Part shown: one piece after another, positions 31,970 through 42,844 of the stretch
How the letters are laid out: each line of letters opens with the position of its first letter
Position numbering within the stretch: the stretch's first letter is position 1
Origin: Mucor racemosus
Taxonomy: Eukaryota; Mucoromycota; Mucoromycetes; Mucorales; Mucoraceae
NCBI GenBank assembly: GCA_027405735.1
Contig: JAPEHQ010000001.1
Coordinates: forward strand, 4,836,001-4,900,000
Direction of reading: 5' to 3'
DNA: 64,000 nucleotides
Program-made: the position numbers and the translations under genes
Notes under the pieces: generated by a model
The model's input: the letters and a program-made list of their open reading frames with translations, nothing else
Database searches by the model: none
What the model was told of the DNA's origin: nothing

Positions 31970-32170
31970 GATTGCAATTGAGCTTTTTTCAGGTTATTAC
32001 TTGCTTTGGCTTGCTTGATTAAATTTTTTTAGCAATTTTCTGGTTGGCGCTCGACGAAAACATTGAAATCTTGCTTGTATACTTGCTCGAAATGCTTCAA
32101 ATTGAAATAGGCTTGCTTGCATGTAAATCTGCTTACTTTTCTGCTTACAAATCAAGTAAGCAAGCATGTA
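31970..32170. repeat. GCTTGC-rich block 1
   Basis: Short-period degenerate repeat in which GCTTGCTTG, GCTCGA and CTGCTTAC elements recur about every 10-30 bp. It differs in base composition from the surrounding AT-rich DNA. It lies in the spacer between the two arms of repeat C. Confidence 0.6.
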
Positions 32171-32474
32171 ACACAGGGTAATTTTGAATTGCACAAGATT
32201 TAGAATAAATATTGTAGCAAGAAAAAAATGTATAATTTAATAAAGAAACTGGTTAAATTAAATTACACACAAAAACTGAAGAGAATCTTTATTTAATATC
32301 AATAATTTGTCCTTTTTATATACAATTCTATATTACAATTTCATCCGTTAAATCAGTATTTATTTACATCAATAACATAGCATATATGAGGGGCACATAT
32401 TTCATACAACCAAATATAGTATCTCATATATCCCGCACATTCCGGACCATTCTTCAACGGAGAACAATTAGAAA

Positions 32475-32570
32475 TGTCGTCCCAAAGTAGTTAGCTTACT
32501 TTCACAATAAGGATTACAACATAAAAGGTTCATTATCTTACAAATTACTATAATAACCTGTGGACGCAAC
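32475..32570 (+). repeat. Direct repeat D, copy 1
   Basis: About 95 bp matching 32983-33090 in the same orientation. Landmarks: AGTTAGCTTACTTTCACAAT, AAAAGGTTCATTATCTTA and ACTATAATAACCTGTGGACG. Confidence 0.7.
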
Positions 32571-32654
32571 AAATTTTATTCAATTTACGCAGTTTTAGCT
32601 TTAAAAATTTCAGAATTTAGCACACTTTGAATCAATATTACGCTGAATATAATA

Positions 32655-32930
32655 TAGCACTATGCTTGCGCTTGCACTCGGATTTGCGCGCTTACTTATA
32701 TGCTCGTGCTCGACTTGCTTGATTTTTTGAAAATTTAGATACAGTAATGCTTGATTTATGCTTGCTTGCTTGCTTTCAAAACTGCGAATGCTCGATATAC
32801 AACTGCTCGACGAGCCGTTGCTTAGGCTCGGGCTTGCTTGAGTAACTTTCAAATATTTTAGACTCGGCAAATGCTTGCTGAAATTGCTTGCGCTCGCTTG
32901 GGCTCGACCATTTTCCGAGCGCTAGTTTTG
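32655..32930. repeat. GCTTGC-rich block 2
   Basis: Second block of the same composition as 31970-32170: GCTTGCGCTTG, GCTCGTGCTCGACTTGC, GCTTGCTTGCTTGC, GGCTCGGGCTTGCTTGAG. Bounded on each side by the two copies of direct repeat D. Confidence 0.6.
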
Positions 32931-32982
32931 GTAAAACAGTAATGTGCGTAGATAGTAGAAAGTGATAATTATACAAGGAATG

Positions 32983-33090
32983 CTATCCCAGATTAGTTAG
33001 CTCATTTTTACAATAAGAATAATTACAATGCAACTCAAAAGGTTTATTATTATCTTAAAAGTTACTATAATAACCTGTGAACGTAACACA
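32983..33090 (+). repeat. Direct repeat D, copy 2
   Basis: Matches 32475-32570, about 508 bp downstream. Landmarks: AGTTAGCTCATTTTTACAAT, AAAAGGTTTATTATTATCTT and ACTATAATAACCTGTGAACG. Its right end meets the right arm of repeat C. Confidence 0.7.
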
Positions 33091-33460
33091 GAATTTGGAA
33101 TGAGGGTATACAACACATTATTTTTTTCGAGAAAAACCGAGGATATTCTTTTGTACACATTTTTGAGGACATCTCCACGAAAAATCAATATTTTGAAGAA
33201 ATTTAAATTGGGACCTAGAGAGCTCAACAAGGTTGATGATATGAATGTAAAAAAATTCTGCACAATTTAACGAATATTTTGGAATCTATTACGAAAATGT
33301 CAAAAAAATGTAATGAAAAAAAAAAAAGATGTCCATATTTTTTCAAACTTAGATATGCTAAAGAGAATTTTAAAACAAGTAAGTTTTATTACAAAAAAAT
33401 CTTTGGGTATCTTAATTTTTTGCAGAGATATTAAGGCTCAAAGTTTCAATTTTTCATATT
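33085..33460 (-). repeat. Modular repeat C, right arm of an inverted pair
   Basis: Reverse-complement counterpart of 31035-31410. The two arms would form a large palindrome with a spacer of about 1.7 kb that contains the GCTTGC blocks and direct repeats D. Confidence 0.8.
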
Positions 33461-34544
33461 TAAGCTGTAAAAACCAAAGTTGGAAGAAAAAATTATCGGT
33501 TTTTCCGAATTTATTCGACAGATGCTATAGTGATAGTCTGTAGACAATTAATTGTTATTTGTAGCTCTTAAAAATCTGTATCCAATCAAACTAATCTCAA
33601 TAAGAGGTTTTTACTATTTTGTTATGAAAATCGCTCAAAATCGCGATTTTTGGATGGGGGTTGGGGTCAAAAAACAAGAGTACACCTTCAAATCTTCACT
33701 ACTCCTTGAAAAATTAATTTTTTTGAAAAAACTAAAAGCGGATCTATATATATTGCTGCTCGCAATTATTTTTATGGAACTGACATTTTGTTTGATAACT
33801 TCCTGGAAAATGATATTAATAATTTATACATTTTTGGTGTGTTTTATGAAGTAAATCCTTTGAATTTTTATTTTAGCTCTATTTGTATCTAACAAATGAT
33901 ATACCTATAATATAAACAAAAAACTTTTATTATAATTGCAAGTAATGTTTACTAAATAAAATCAATAGGTATGCTTGTTTTATCTGATATTCCTATGATT
34001 TTTTGAACGGCTATATCTCCGCAAAAAAAATAGCTAAAAATATATAAATAGCACCATAGTTATTGCAGAATCAACTTGTATTAGAATCCACTCTTACCTC
34101 AGCATATGAAAAAATTTATGGGAAAAATGTTGGAAATCTGATTTTTAGGAAAAAAAATCCATTTTAACTTGTGGAGTGTAACTTCTTAAATTTATGGAGT
34201 GTAACTTTCTTGACTGATGTCTCAACCCCTTATGGCATTGAGTATTTACCCCTTCAGGTCGACCTAAAGTACTTCAAAATGCTTCAAATAATGATATTTT
34301 AATACTGCGCAATCGGTCAATAAAGTTTGCCCAAAATTAAAGTTTTTTAATATATGGCAATTATTGTTAAAACCGTCATTTAAACTGTTTAATACAGTAA
34401 TAAGATGTTTTAATCAATTAATTATGCAAAATTTTTGATGTTCCTGAAAGCTATATATGTACAAGGCTTTTATAGTTCATAATACAGACTGATTTGTTAT
34501 ATGGCCGAACTTAAATAAACTTAAACGAGCGATCGAAGATGTTA
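33461..34544. other. Repeat-island DNA without genes
   Basis: AT-rich, with another signature module at about 34000-34030 (CGGCTATATCTCCGCAAAAA). No gene seen. Open frames here lack any recognisable domain. Confidence 0.5.
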
Positions 34545-34800
34545 AATATTCAATGAACTGGAAAAATGCTTGCAATCAATGAATATTGATCCAAATGGGC
34601 TGAAAATTCCAAAATATATACTATATATGACTGTAACATTATGCACTGCCATAATTTTAGTAGGAATGCTGTCGAGCCCAGCTTATACTAGCAAATTTGG
34701 CTGGCAAAACCCGGCTCGACATCAATGCTGAATTTTAGGATCCCATTGATATGCTGGTTAAATCGTAGGGATAAAACACCCACTTTTGCTTGCCAAAAAG
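34545..34800 (+). repeat. Dispersed repeat A, third copy, with hairpin insert
   Basis: Parallel in orientation to 9763-10195. Shared blocks are AATCAATGAATATTGATCC, GGGCTGAAAATTCCAAAATA and GCTGGTTAAATC followed by CACTTTT. A 52-nt hairpin unit (34670-34721) is inserted relative to the other copies. Confidence 0.6.
34670..34721 (+). repeat. 52-nt hairpin element, copy 1
   Basis: Begins TGTCGAGCC and ends GGCTCGACA, a perfect 9-bp inverted repeat, with an inner CCAGC/GCTGG pair and the core AAATTTGGCTGGCAAAA. AATGCT occurs immediately before and just after it, possibly a target duplication. Confidence 0.75.
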
Positions 34801-35017
34801 TTATGTGTCACGTTTTACAACATGGAAAGATGGGAAGTATAATTGATCTATAACATAATCAAAAGAACTTCGAGATGCTACATAAAATTGCTTATTTGAG
34901 TATTGCTATGGGCAATTTAATCCTGTCAATTTTTAATGATTTTTTTTAGCAATATTAGTGACTCTCATCATTTAGGTATATTTGAAGGTTTATATCATTA
35001 ATCTATCGAAAATACAG

Positions 35018-35616
35018 CTAGAACCAAGCGAGATAGGTGCAAACATCGTCTTCATCATCATCACTAAAACGAAGATGACGATGATGATCATCATCCTTTC
35101 TTCCACCCTTCTTGCGAAAGGATTGCATCTTCTGGACAATACGAATAGCACCAGTACCATTTTCATTTAATGAATCAGCAACCTTGATTATAATTTTATG
35201 TGATCCAGCTTCAAGAGGATAAGCAGCCTTTAAGAAACGCTCATCTTTGAGTAGCGACGTGTGCATCAGCTGCATTTACATTTTATTGAACCTCAGAAAT
35301 CTTTCCAATTGATTTACCATTGCCTTCACTTCAAAGGTATCACTATCCATCATGTAATTCGTGATTTGTAATTCAACAGGTTCTTTTAATCGAAAAGTAA
35401 ATGTACGGTAAACCATTGTAGAGATTTGATCTTTTTTCATTCAATGGAAAGTTTCAAAACCTTCCTTTAATTCTAATGTGAAAACTTAAGATGCAACCTC
35501 AAGTGTTTTGGAATGAACGGCCCCATATTGGATCGATAAACAGTACTGGCGATTGGAATAGCATTTATAGATGCTAAAATAAATGTAGAAGTAAGAGCCA
35601 GACTATAAAAACGCAT
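35018..35616 (-). pseudogene. Decayed secreted-protein gene
   Basis: The ATG at 35616 opens a good signal peptide (MRFYSLALTSTFILASINAI), but the reading then shifts frame near the sequence GPFIPKHL and meets stops. Recognisable pieces in three segments are TLEVAS and FTLELKEGFETFH, MVYRTFTFRLKEPVELQIT, then NGKSIGKISEV, NVNAADAHVATQ and finally DERFLKAAYPLEAGSHKI with an acidic His-rich tail, ending at the stop at 35018. At least three frameshifts and several stops are needed to read it through. No short GT-AG intron removes them, so I call it a pseudogene; assembly error cannot be excluded. Function unknown; it would have been a small secreted or ER protein. Confidence 0.6.
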
Positions 35617-35746
35617 TCTTAAAAAGAGTAGAAATTGATATAGAAAAAGACAAAGCAATAACTTTAAGTATATTTATAACAAATTTGGAATTTATGCGTG
35701 GACTAGACGGATCATGTTGCTATATATTTACATACTTTTATTAGTT

Positions 35747-36684
35747 CTATCCGGAATTATTCATCCTTTTGGCTTTCTTTGCACGATAAGCTTCAATAAC
35801 CTTTTCTCTTTCATTATCTAATTGAATACGTGCTGCTGCACTCATATTTTGAATCTTTCTCTTGTGAGATGCTTTCAATGCCTTCATATTTTCATCTTCT
35901 TCTGATTCATAACCTGTTTCCTTCTTTTCTGCTGCTGCTGTTGTGTTCGTTGTTGATGATGCTGTTAAAGCCTTCTTATTCTTTTGCTCGAGCATCTAAT
36001 AAAATAGTAAAATTTGAATATCTCTTATCGTTTACATATCTTTATTTAAGGCTTACCTCCTTGCCACGCCCGCGTGCCTTGGGTATTTTGTTCAAAACAG
36101 GTGGTGCATCAGCAACTTCACCAAATTTAACCTTATCCTTCAAGTCATCGAAATCTCGACCACCATACAAATCCAATTCTTTTTGTAATTTGGCCACTTT
36201 CTTTTGCTTTCTAGTTTCTTGATTACGTTTCTTTCTATCACTCACAGGCTTGGATTTCTTTTGTGCTGCAATCATTTCAGATTGAAATTCACTTTCTACT
36301 CTATGAACAAAATCTTTCATTTTTTCACCAGGTTGAATATTGATATTTTTTTTCTACAAATGTGAAATCTTGTTAGAATCCCATGATTTTTAAACAATTT
36401 TTAATATATATTTACAGTAGCAAGAGCCTCTACATTTTTCTTGGCTTCCTTCTTTTCTTCTTGTCTTTTAATGGCCATTTCTTTGAATCTTAATAAGCGA
36501 GAAAACCCTTTAGGAGTATCCTCAACATTTGCATCATCTTTGGCTACAGGCATATCCTTTCTAGTTTTAGGAAATGATAATTAAGACCTTTTTTTTTCTT
36601 TTTCTAATTGATAATAGGATAATTCACAACTTACTCGGTCTGTCTAGCTTTACGAACACTGGCTTTTGCTCTCTTGTGGGGCAT
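35747..36684 (-). CDS. CCDC137: CCDC137-like nucleolar coiled-coil protein
   Basis: Four exons: 36684-36635, 36560-36416, 36353-36057, 35995-35747, giving 246 residues with GT-AG introns of 58-74 nt. The protein is basic at the N-terminus (MPHKRAKASVRKARQ), has a Lys/Glu-rich coiled coil in the middle and the conserved block DKVKFGEVADAPPVLNKIPK that marks the CCDC137 family. A basic tail follows (AYRAKKAKRMNNSG). Animal relatives are nucleolar and chromosome-periphery proteins; in fungi the role is unknown, probably ribosome biogenesis. A poly(A) tract on this gene's strand lies just upstream of the start (36721-36740 T run on the plus strand). Confidence 0.8.
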
Positions 36685-37230
36685 TATTGATGATTTATAT
36701 AATAATATGGGATCAATGGAGTTTTTTTTTTTTTTTTTTTATGAAAAAAAAGCTCTTTTCTTCAAGAAATGCAGTCCTTCAAAGCAGTCTTTGTAATGAA
36801 GCATTATGGATTGATGCTGTATCTGATACTTAAACTCACATTTGAGGATATCAGATAAAATTACGAACAAATAGCAAGTATAACAATCAATAATAATCTA
36901 GAGTTTTGTATATATTGATCAATTACTGTATGCTTTATAACTTGAAACACAATTTATTTCTTTGAAAAATGCTTATAAAGCAGATCCTACATATTTCACT
37001 ATTTTTAAAGGATTTTTTCATATGCTTTCAGTCAAGATAAGAAGGATTAATTACAACCAAAACATACAATGACATGTCAGTTTTGACATGGTATTTTATT
37101 TTTAGGAAAAAAAATAGCGTCTACAGATTTTGTATCATCGAGTAATCCTTTTATGATGCATTTATTGTGTGACATTTCATCAGATAAAAAAAGGCATTTG
37201 TTTTTTTACAAATCTAAATAAAATAATTTA
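36685..37230. other. Intergenic region upstream of CCDC137-like gene
   Basis: 546 bp, with a run of about 20 T at 36721-36740 near the CCDC137-like start, then the 3' flank of MED27. No gene seen. Confidence 0.5.
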
Positions 37231-38756
37231 TTACATGGCATGGTTGTTTTTATATTCAATAAAGCACCGCATATGGTATGCTACACCTATATTATGCACA
37301 GCAGAAATACCGCCATTTTGATGAATTGGTTGTTTCTTTGCCCATGTTCTCACCATGGGTGGTAAATATCTATATTGCGGTGAGTCGAATTGAAGCAGTT
37401 TATGACAGCGTTGGCATGGAGAAACAAACAGATTATGATAGCTTGCAAACCAATTCTATAATATGAAATACGGATTAATATTCTATAGAGGATTAAATGA
37501 TATAATATTTACCAATATATTATATAAAGCCTCCTTTGCAAAGAAAACCAACATATCCTCAAATGCTGTTGTGGCCAAAAGATTTACTTTTTGGAATACT
37601 AAATATTGGGAATCTTGCCAAGATTGTTTCTATCAAATTTTAATTAGATACTGTCCTTTGAAATTATATAATATTTTTCAATATTTGCTAACCAACCTCT
37701 TCTTTGACACTTTTAATATCATATTGATGAATAACTAATGTATCGGATCCTCGTTCATATTCTAATTCTAAATCTGCTACTAAAGCCTTGCGTGTACAAA
37801 TCTACAAAGCTATTAATCTTTGTATTTTCACACCAGCTCCTTCCCAATCAGTCTGTACCTTAATTCGACATGTTGATCCACAAAGTGTTTGCTGCTCTTG
37901 CTTTTCGAAAATGACCGATAAATCAGCATTGCTTGCTTTATTTTCTGTTAACCATTCATTAATGTATTTTGTAAAAAAGAGAGGTCTATAAAAATTTAGG
38001 TCAAATCATTAGTTGTAAATCAAATATTTTGAATGCCTCTTTTTTTTTTTTTTTTTTTCTTACTCTGGTGGTGTCAAGTTGGATTTTCTTTCAAGCACAA
38101 TCGATGATAATTCTCTATGTAACATCATGTTTAGAAACAAATCGTCTCTTTCTAATGAATCTGAGCTTACTTGTAGGCATGATTTGCATTTGATTTCACT
38201 ATGGAGCCTATTTCTTTGGCTTTTCCAGAGTTGGCTTCTTCCTCTCTATATCTATTTTCTTCCTCTGCAGCTTCTTTTTCTGCTTCACTATGATGAAAGA
38301 GATGCTCAATAAGGCTGAAGTATACTGTAAATCCAATTTTTCTACCTTTTTATCAAATCCCAATTGAATTTGTTTTCAATAGCTGCAACTTGTGCATGTT
38401 CCAAAGCACCTTTTAAGACAAAATAAACATATTAGAACATCAGTGCTAATTTCTTAACTTTGAATTATATGTACCTTTAAGGTTTTCTCCCTCTGCAGAT
38501 AATGTATTTAAATCACGTCGAACACATTTAAGTCTATCACTAAATGATTGCACAAAACTAGGCCCTTTTTGTTCTGCTTGCACAATATCTGTAAAGTGTT
38601 TAAGAGAGGAACGTATTTCAGAAACCTTTGAATTAAGAAAAGTGTGAACAAACTGATGTTTATTAGCTATATCCAAATATCTTTTACCGTTAATAAGGCA
38701 TGGTCTATATTTGAAATATCTTTCTCGATATCTTCTGGTGATCTTGTAAGAGACAT
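37231..38756 (-). CDS. MED27: Mediator complex subunit 27
   Basis: Nine small exons: 38756-38688, 38625-38475, 38409-38346, 38287-38171, 38114-38064, 37985-37859, 37801-37697, 37629-37513, 37455-37231. All introns are GT-AG and 1026 coding bases give 341 residues. Residues 1-120 form a coiled N-terminal region (SPEDIEKDISNIDHAL, EIRSSLKHFTDIV, then an Ala/Glu-rich helix). The C-terminus carries the Cys-rich Med27 signature: CQRCHKLLQFDSPQYRYLPP followed by MVRTWAKKQP and AYHMRCF, likely a zinc site. Mediator tail subunits couple transcription activators to RNA polymerase II. Exons of 51 and 64 nt make this gene easy to miss by long-ORF methods. Confidence 0.85.
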
Positions 38757-39335
38757 AATATAAAGTTTAAAAGAACAAAAGCGGTTACATATCTTACTCG
38801 CGTATCATCCGCACAAACTTCAAAAAAAGGGTGTATCAAGCTTAATTCGAATGCAAAACCAGCGATTATTACATAATACTTTAAGCGTGTTCGATAATTT
38901 TTATCTTGCTGATAAACTTTTCATTATCAAATATGCTATGAGAAAATATATTAATCAATTTATCAGATTTTGTACAGTTTTTCTTGGAAACATTGTATTA
39001 TAATAGCGGTTTATTTAACAGAAAACCATACCAATATTTAGAGAAAAAGTTGAATTTTTGTTAATTAATTTTTAAAATTAAAATTAAGAGAATAAAGACC
39101 AACATTTGATGATCATTTGCGATTTAATATTTTATAGCGTATCATACTTTCTTGCATCTTCAAAAATCCTTTAAAAATGATCAGATTATCACTATAATAA
39201 GCGCTCAGATTTTTTTTTTTTTTTTATATATATTTTTTTACATAGGGGATTTGTTGTTTTATTATAGAATTATTATTTAAAAATATACATATAGGTTCTA
39301 TTTGTAGTTATATTAAGTTAAAAGAGGGGATACAT
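38757..39335. other. Intergenic between ATPase and MED27
   Basis: MED27 promoter side and ATPase 3' flank, both on the minus strand. AT-rich with a 17-T run at about 39209-39225. No gene seen. Confidence 0.5.
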
Positions 39336-42300
39336 CTACCAAGCCAACTTTCCAAAGAGGCTGTTGGGGAATTTACGGGCTAAAAGTTTTCTGATTTCAT
39401 CCATTGAAATGATGAAAGCAGCCCAACCAAAAGGAATAAACCAGAATTTGATTGGAATTGGAGCAGTTCCCAAGTAAATATTAAAGACAGGAACATACAA
39501 GATGATAAGAGCAATAGTAAGAGAGCCAACCATGGCAGCAAAAAGGTACAAATTTTGATTGGGACCCCACAAAGGATTAGCTTGTGCAATTGAAAGTCTT
39601 CTGGTTCTAGTAGCAAGGACATTACCCCATTGACAGATGACTAAATTGACAAAATAAATTGATTGTGCAGTGTTAACCATAGTAGTAATTTCACTAGCAG
39701 TGAATCCCATGTAACCATCAGGATTAGTTAAATCAGAAAATGAGAGGAAGACTTTGCTAGGACCAAGACCATTCATTCCTAAATAAAGGAAAAATAGAAA
39801 CATGGATGATAACATTTCCATCAAACCAATAAAGCCATAAGCATGAAGTAAAAGTCTACCATTAACCAAACGATCACTTTTAGGACGACGAGGAGGACGA
39901 TTTAATAGACCAGCTTCAGGTTTTTCCATCATGATAGCCATTGAAGGACACAAATCAGTAAATACACAAATAACAATCATTTGGAAAGAAGACATTGTTT
40001 GAGGACAACCCAAGAAAATATTGACAAGAACAGGCCATAATTCTGACCAAGAACCAGCAGGTAAGAGATATACAATAACTTTTTTGAGATTATCAAATAC
40101 AAGACGACCATTTTCAATTGCTGCAACAATGCTAGAGAATTTATCAAGCAAAATCATATCAGCAGCTTCAATAGCAACATCAGATCCACCACCCATTGCA
40201 ACACCAACATTAGCAGCTTTTAAAGAAGGAGCATCATTTACACCATCACCTGTCATTGCAACTACATTTTCACGCTTTTGAAATTCCTTAATGATACGCA
40301 ATTTTTGATCGGGTGAAGTACGAGCGAAAACGATTTCTTCGTATTGACAAACTTGTTCCCATTGAGAATCGTTAAGAGTAATCATATCGCTTCCAGATAA
40401 TACAAGTGATTTGTTTATACCACTTTCCATAACATCAGCCATTACTTTGTTGTTGATAGTACTACTAGATTCAGAGTTTCCATAGCTTTCAAGATCGGTA
40501 GCAGACACTTCATTAGTGAACTTTTTGGGAACATATTTAACAACATCAGTAGTATTTTTAGTAGGATCCAAATCTTGAATAGTGTGAGGATGTTCAGTAG
40601 AAAAGATACCAATTTCACGAGCAATAGCAGCAGCAGTAATAGGGAAATCACCAGTAACCATAAAGAAACGAATACCAGCTTTTCTACAAATACTGACAGT
40701 TTCTGCGCTTTCAGGACGAGGAGGGTCAACAATGGCAACCATACCAATAATTACAAGAGATTTATTCATGTTGGTAGCCCAAGAAGCAAAACTTGAAGTT
40801 CCAGCAACAGTATTTTCAGGTGTTTCTTCTGATTTAATGACACGACGAGTCAATAACAAGACACGTTTACCTTCATTAGCCCATTTAGTTTGTAAATTTA
40901 ACAACAATTCAGTGCGTTTATCAGTCAATGCTTCCTCAGTACCATCAGCAAGTAAAATACCAGAACATCTACTCAAGATTACATCAGGAGCACCTTTACA
41001 GAACAATACCCAATCATGTTGAGATACAACATTAGAACCAGTAGAGAGCGCTTCAGCCATAGATTTCTTGAGTGGACGAGAAATGGACATCATCCATTTA
41101 TTCTTGGAATTGAAAGGAATTTCGAATATCTTTTCATTATCAGAACGGATAGTTTCAACAGTGGCCTTAGAAGGATCCAGACTTTCAGCAAAACGTAAAA
41201 TGGCACAATCAGTAGCATCACCAAATACGGTACGTTTAGAGATTTCCAAATGAGAAGTAGCAGTATCAAAGCTTGCACCATTACAAAGAGCAGAAGTAAG
41301 TTGAATTTGTCTTAATTGAGGAATCATATCATCAGTAGCTTTTGTGTTTGAGGAATAGATTTCTTTGCAAGCAGCAGATGTATAGCCTTCAGTACCAATG
41401 CTTGCATCAGAAACAAACATTTTGTTCTCAGTGAGCGTACCAGTTTTATCAGAACATAATACATTAACACTACCCAATGTTTCAACAGTAGTTAATACTT
41501 TACATAAAACGTTGTTCTTTTGCATACGATTAGCAATTAAAGTAAGACATAAAGTAACAGCAATAGGCATACCTAATCGATTATTAGGTTTACATTTTAA
41601 ATAGACCTCTAATATATAAACTTACCCTCAGGTACAAAGGCAACAATAACACTAATAACGGCAATTAAAGCATTAGAGAGACTTAAAAAGTCAGGATAAT
41701 CTCTTCTTAACCAAGCAGCCCAAGTAATAATACAAATAGCACCAACAGAAATAGATAATACAGCGATAATAATAACAAATCTTAAGATTTCAACCTGAAG
41801 TGTAGTACGAGTATTTGGATCAGAAAGAGATAAACGAGCAATTTTACCCATCAAGGTATTATCACCAATAGATACAACAACACCAACAGCAGAGCCATTC
41901 AAGCAATGTGTTCCCATCATAGCTACATTATGACTTTCCAATACATTGTCATCTGTAGCATCAATAGTACCAGGAATAGCATCTGATTCACCAGTCAATA
42001 CAGAGCGATCAAATTTAAGATCATCAGAAACTTCAACAAGACGTAAATCTGCAGGAATTTTGTTACCCATTTTTACATGAACAACATCACCGGGTACTAA
42101 ATGTGCAGCATCGATAGTAACAATCTTTCCATCGCGCATAACCAATGTTTGCGTTGGGAGCATATTATTAATAGAGTTCATCACACGACTTGTAGACCAA
42201 TCTTGCCAAGCATTGAAAAAGGCTTGCAAAAAGATAACAAACATAAGAATTACTGCCAAAGCCAAATTAAGAGGAGAGGGATTGGGTTCACCTAAAGGTT

Positions 42301-42844
42301 TCCAAGAAATCCAACAAATGATACTAGCAAACCAAAGTAAACTACAGAAACCACCAAAGAAATAACCAAAGAACTTTCTGAGCCAGTTGCTTGGAGGAGG
42401 AGAAATGGCATTTCTACCATATTCAGATACACGACTGACAGCTTGAATTGTATCAAGGCCTTGCTCAGTATTCGTTCTGTATTGTTGACTTAATTCCAAA
42501 AGAGATATTTTATGATATGAAGCGCTTGATAGATCTTTTTTTTTTTGTATATATATAAAAATTAGTCAAAGTATTAAGACATTTGTAATTATCATCTAAC
42601 CTTCTGCTAAATCTTTTTTGGATTTTTTTGTGGGTTTTTCTTTTTTGGCTTGATGTTCAGAAACAGTAATAGAAAGGGTTCTATATGCAATAATGGCGTG
42701 GCTTGCAGTAGATGGAGTACGTCTCAAACGTCTTTTCATTGCAGCAGAAGTTTCACCATATGATCTATCAATGTGCTGACGAGAATCCGAAAATTGAATT
42801 GCAGTTGCAGGCAATTTTTCGTTATCACTACTATTACTAGTCAT
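39336..42844 (-). CDS. P-type cation ATPase, fungal type IIC-like (Na+/K+-ATPase-like)
   Basis: Three exons: 42844-42601, 42534-41626, 41572-39336, total 1129 residues. A membrane pump of about the family length. Motifs: LTGES near residue 261 (actuator), VPEGM in TM4, DKTGTLT with the phosphorylated Asp near residue 426, KGAPDVIL in the nucleotide domain, and GDGVNDAPSLKAANVGVAMG at the hinge. Six C-terminal helices follow. The overall match is to the Na,K/H,K-ATPase-like subfamily found in fungi lacking a beta subunit gene nearby. In TM6 the sequence CVFTDLCPSMA keeps the Asp aligned with Na,K-ATPase D808 but has Cys at the D804 position. In TM5 SELWP replaces PEITP. So the transported ion may differ; the alkali-cation uptake (ACU) group is an alternative. 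Confidence 0.9.

Noticed and set aside
37278..38312. Plus-strand frames of 60-90 codons
   Set aside because: They overlap the nine-exon MED27 gene on the minus strand, whose splice junctions and C-terminal Cys motif are convincing.
40021..41604. Several plus-strand frames of 60-100 codons
   Set aside because: Antisense shadows of the P-type ATPase gene.
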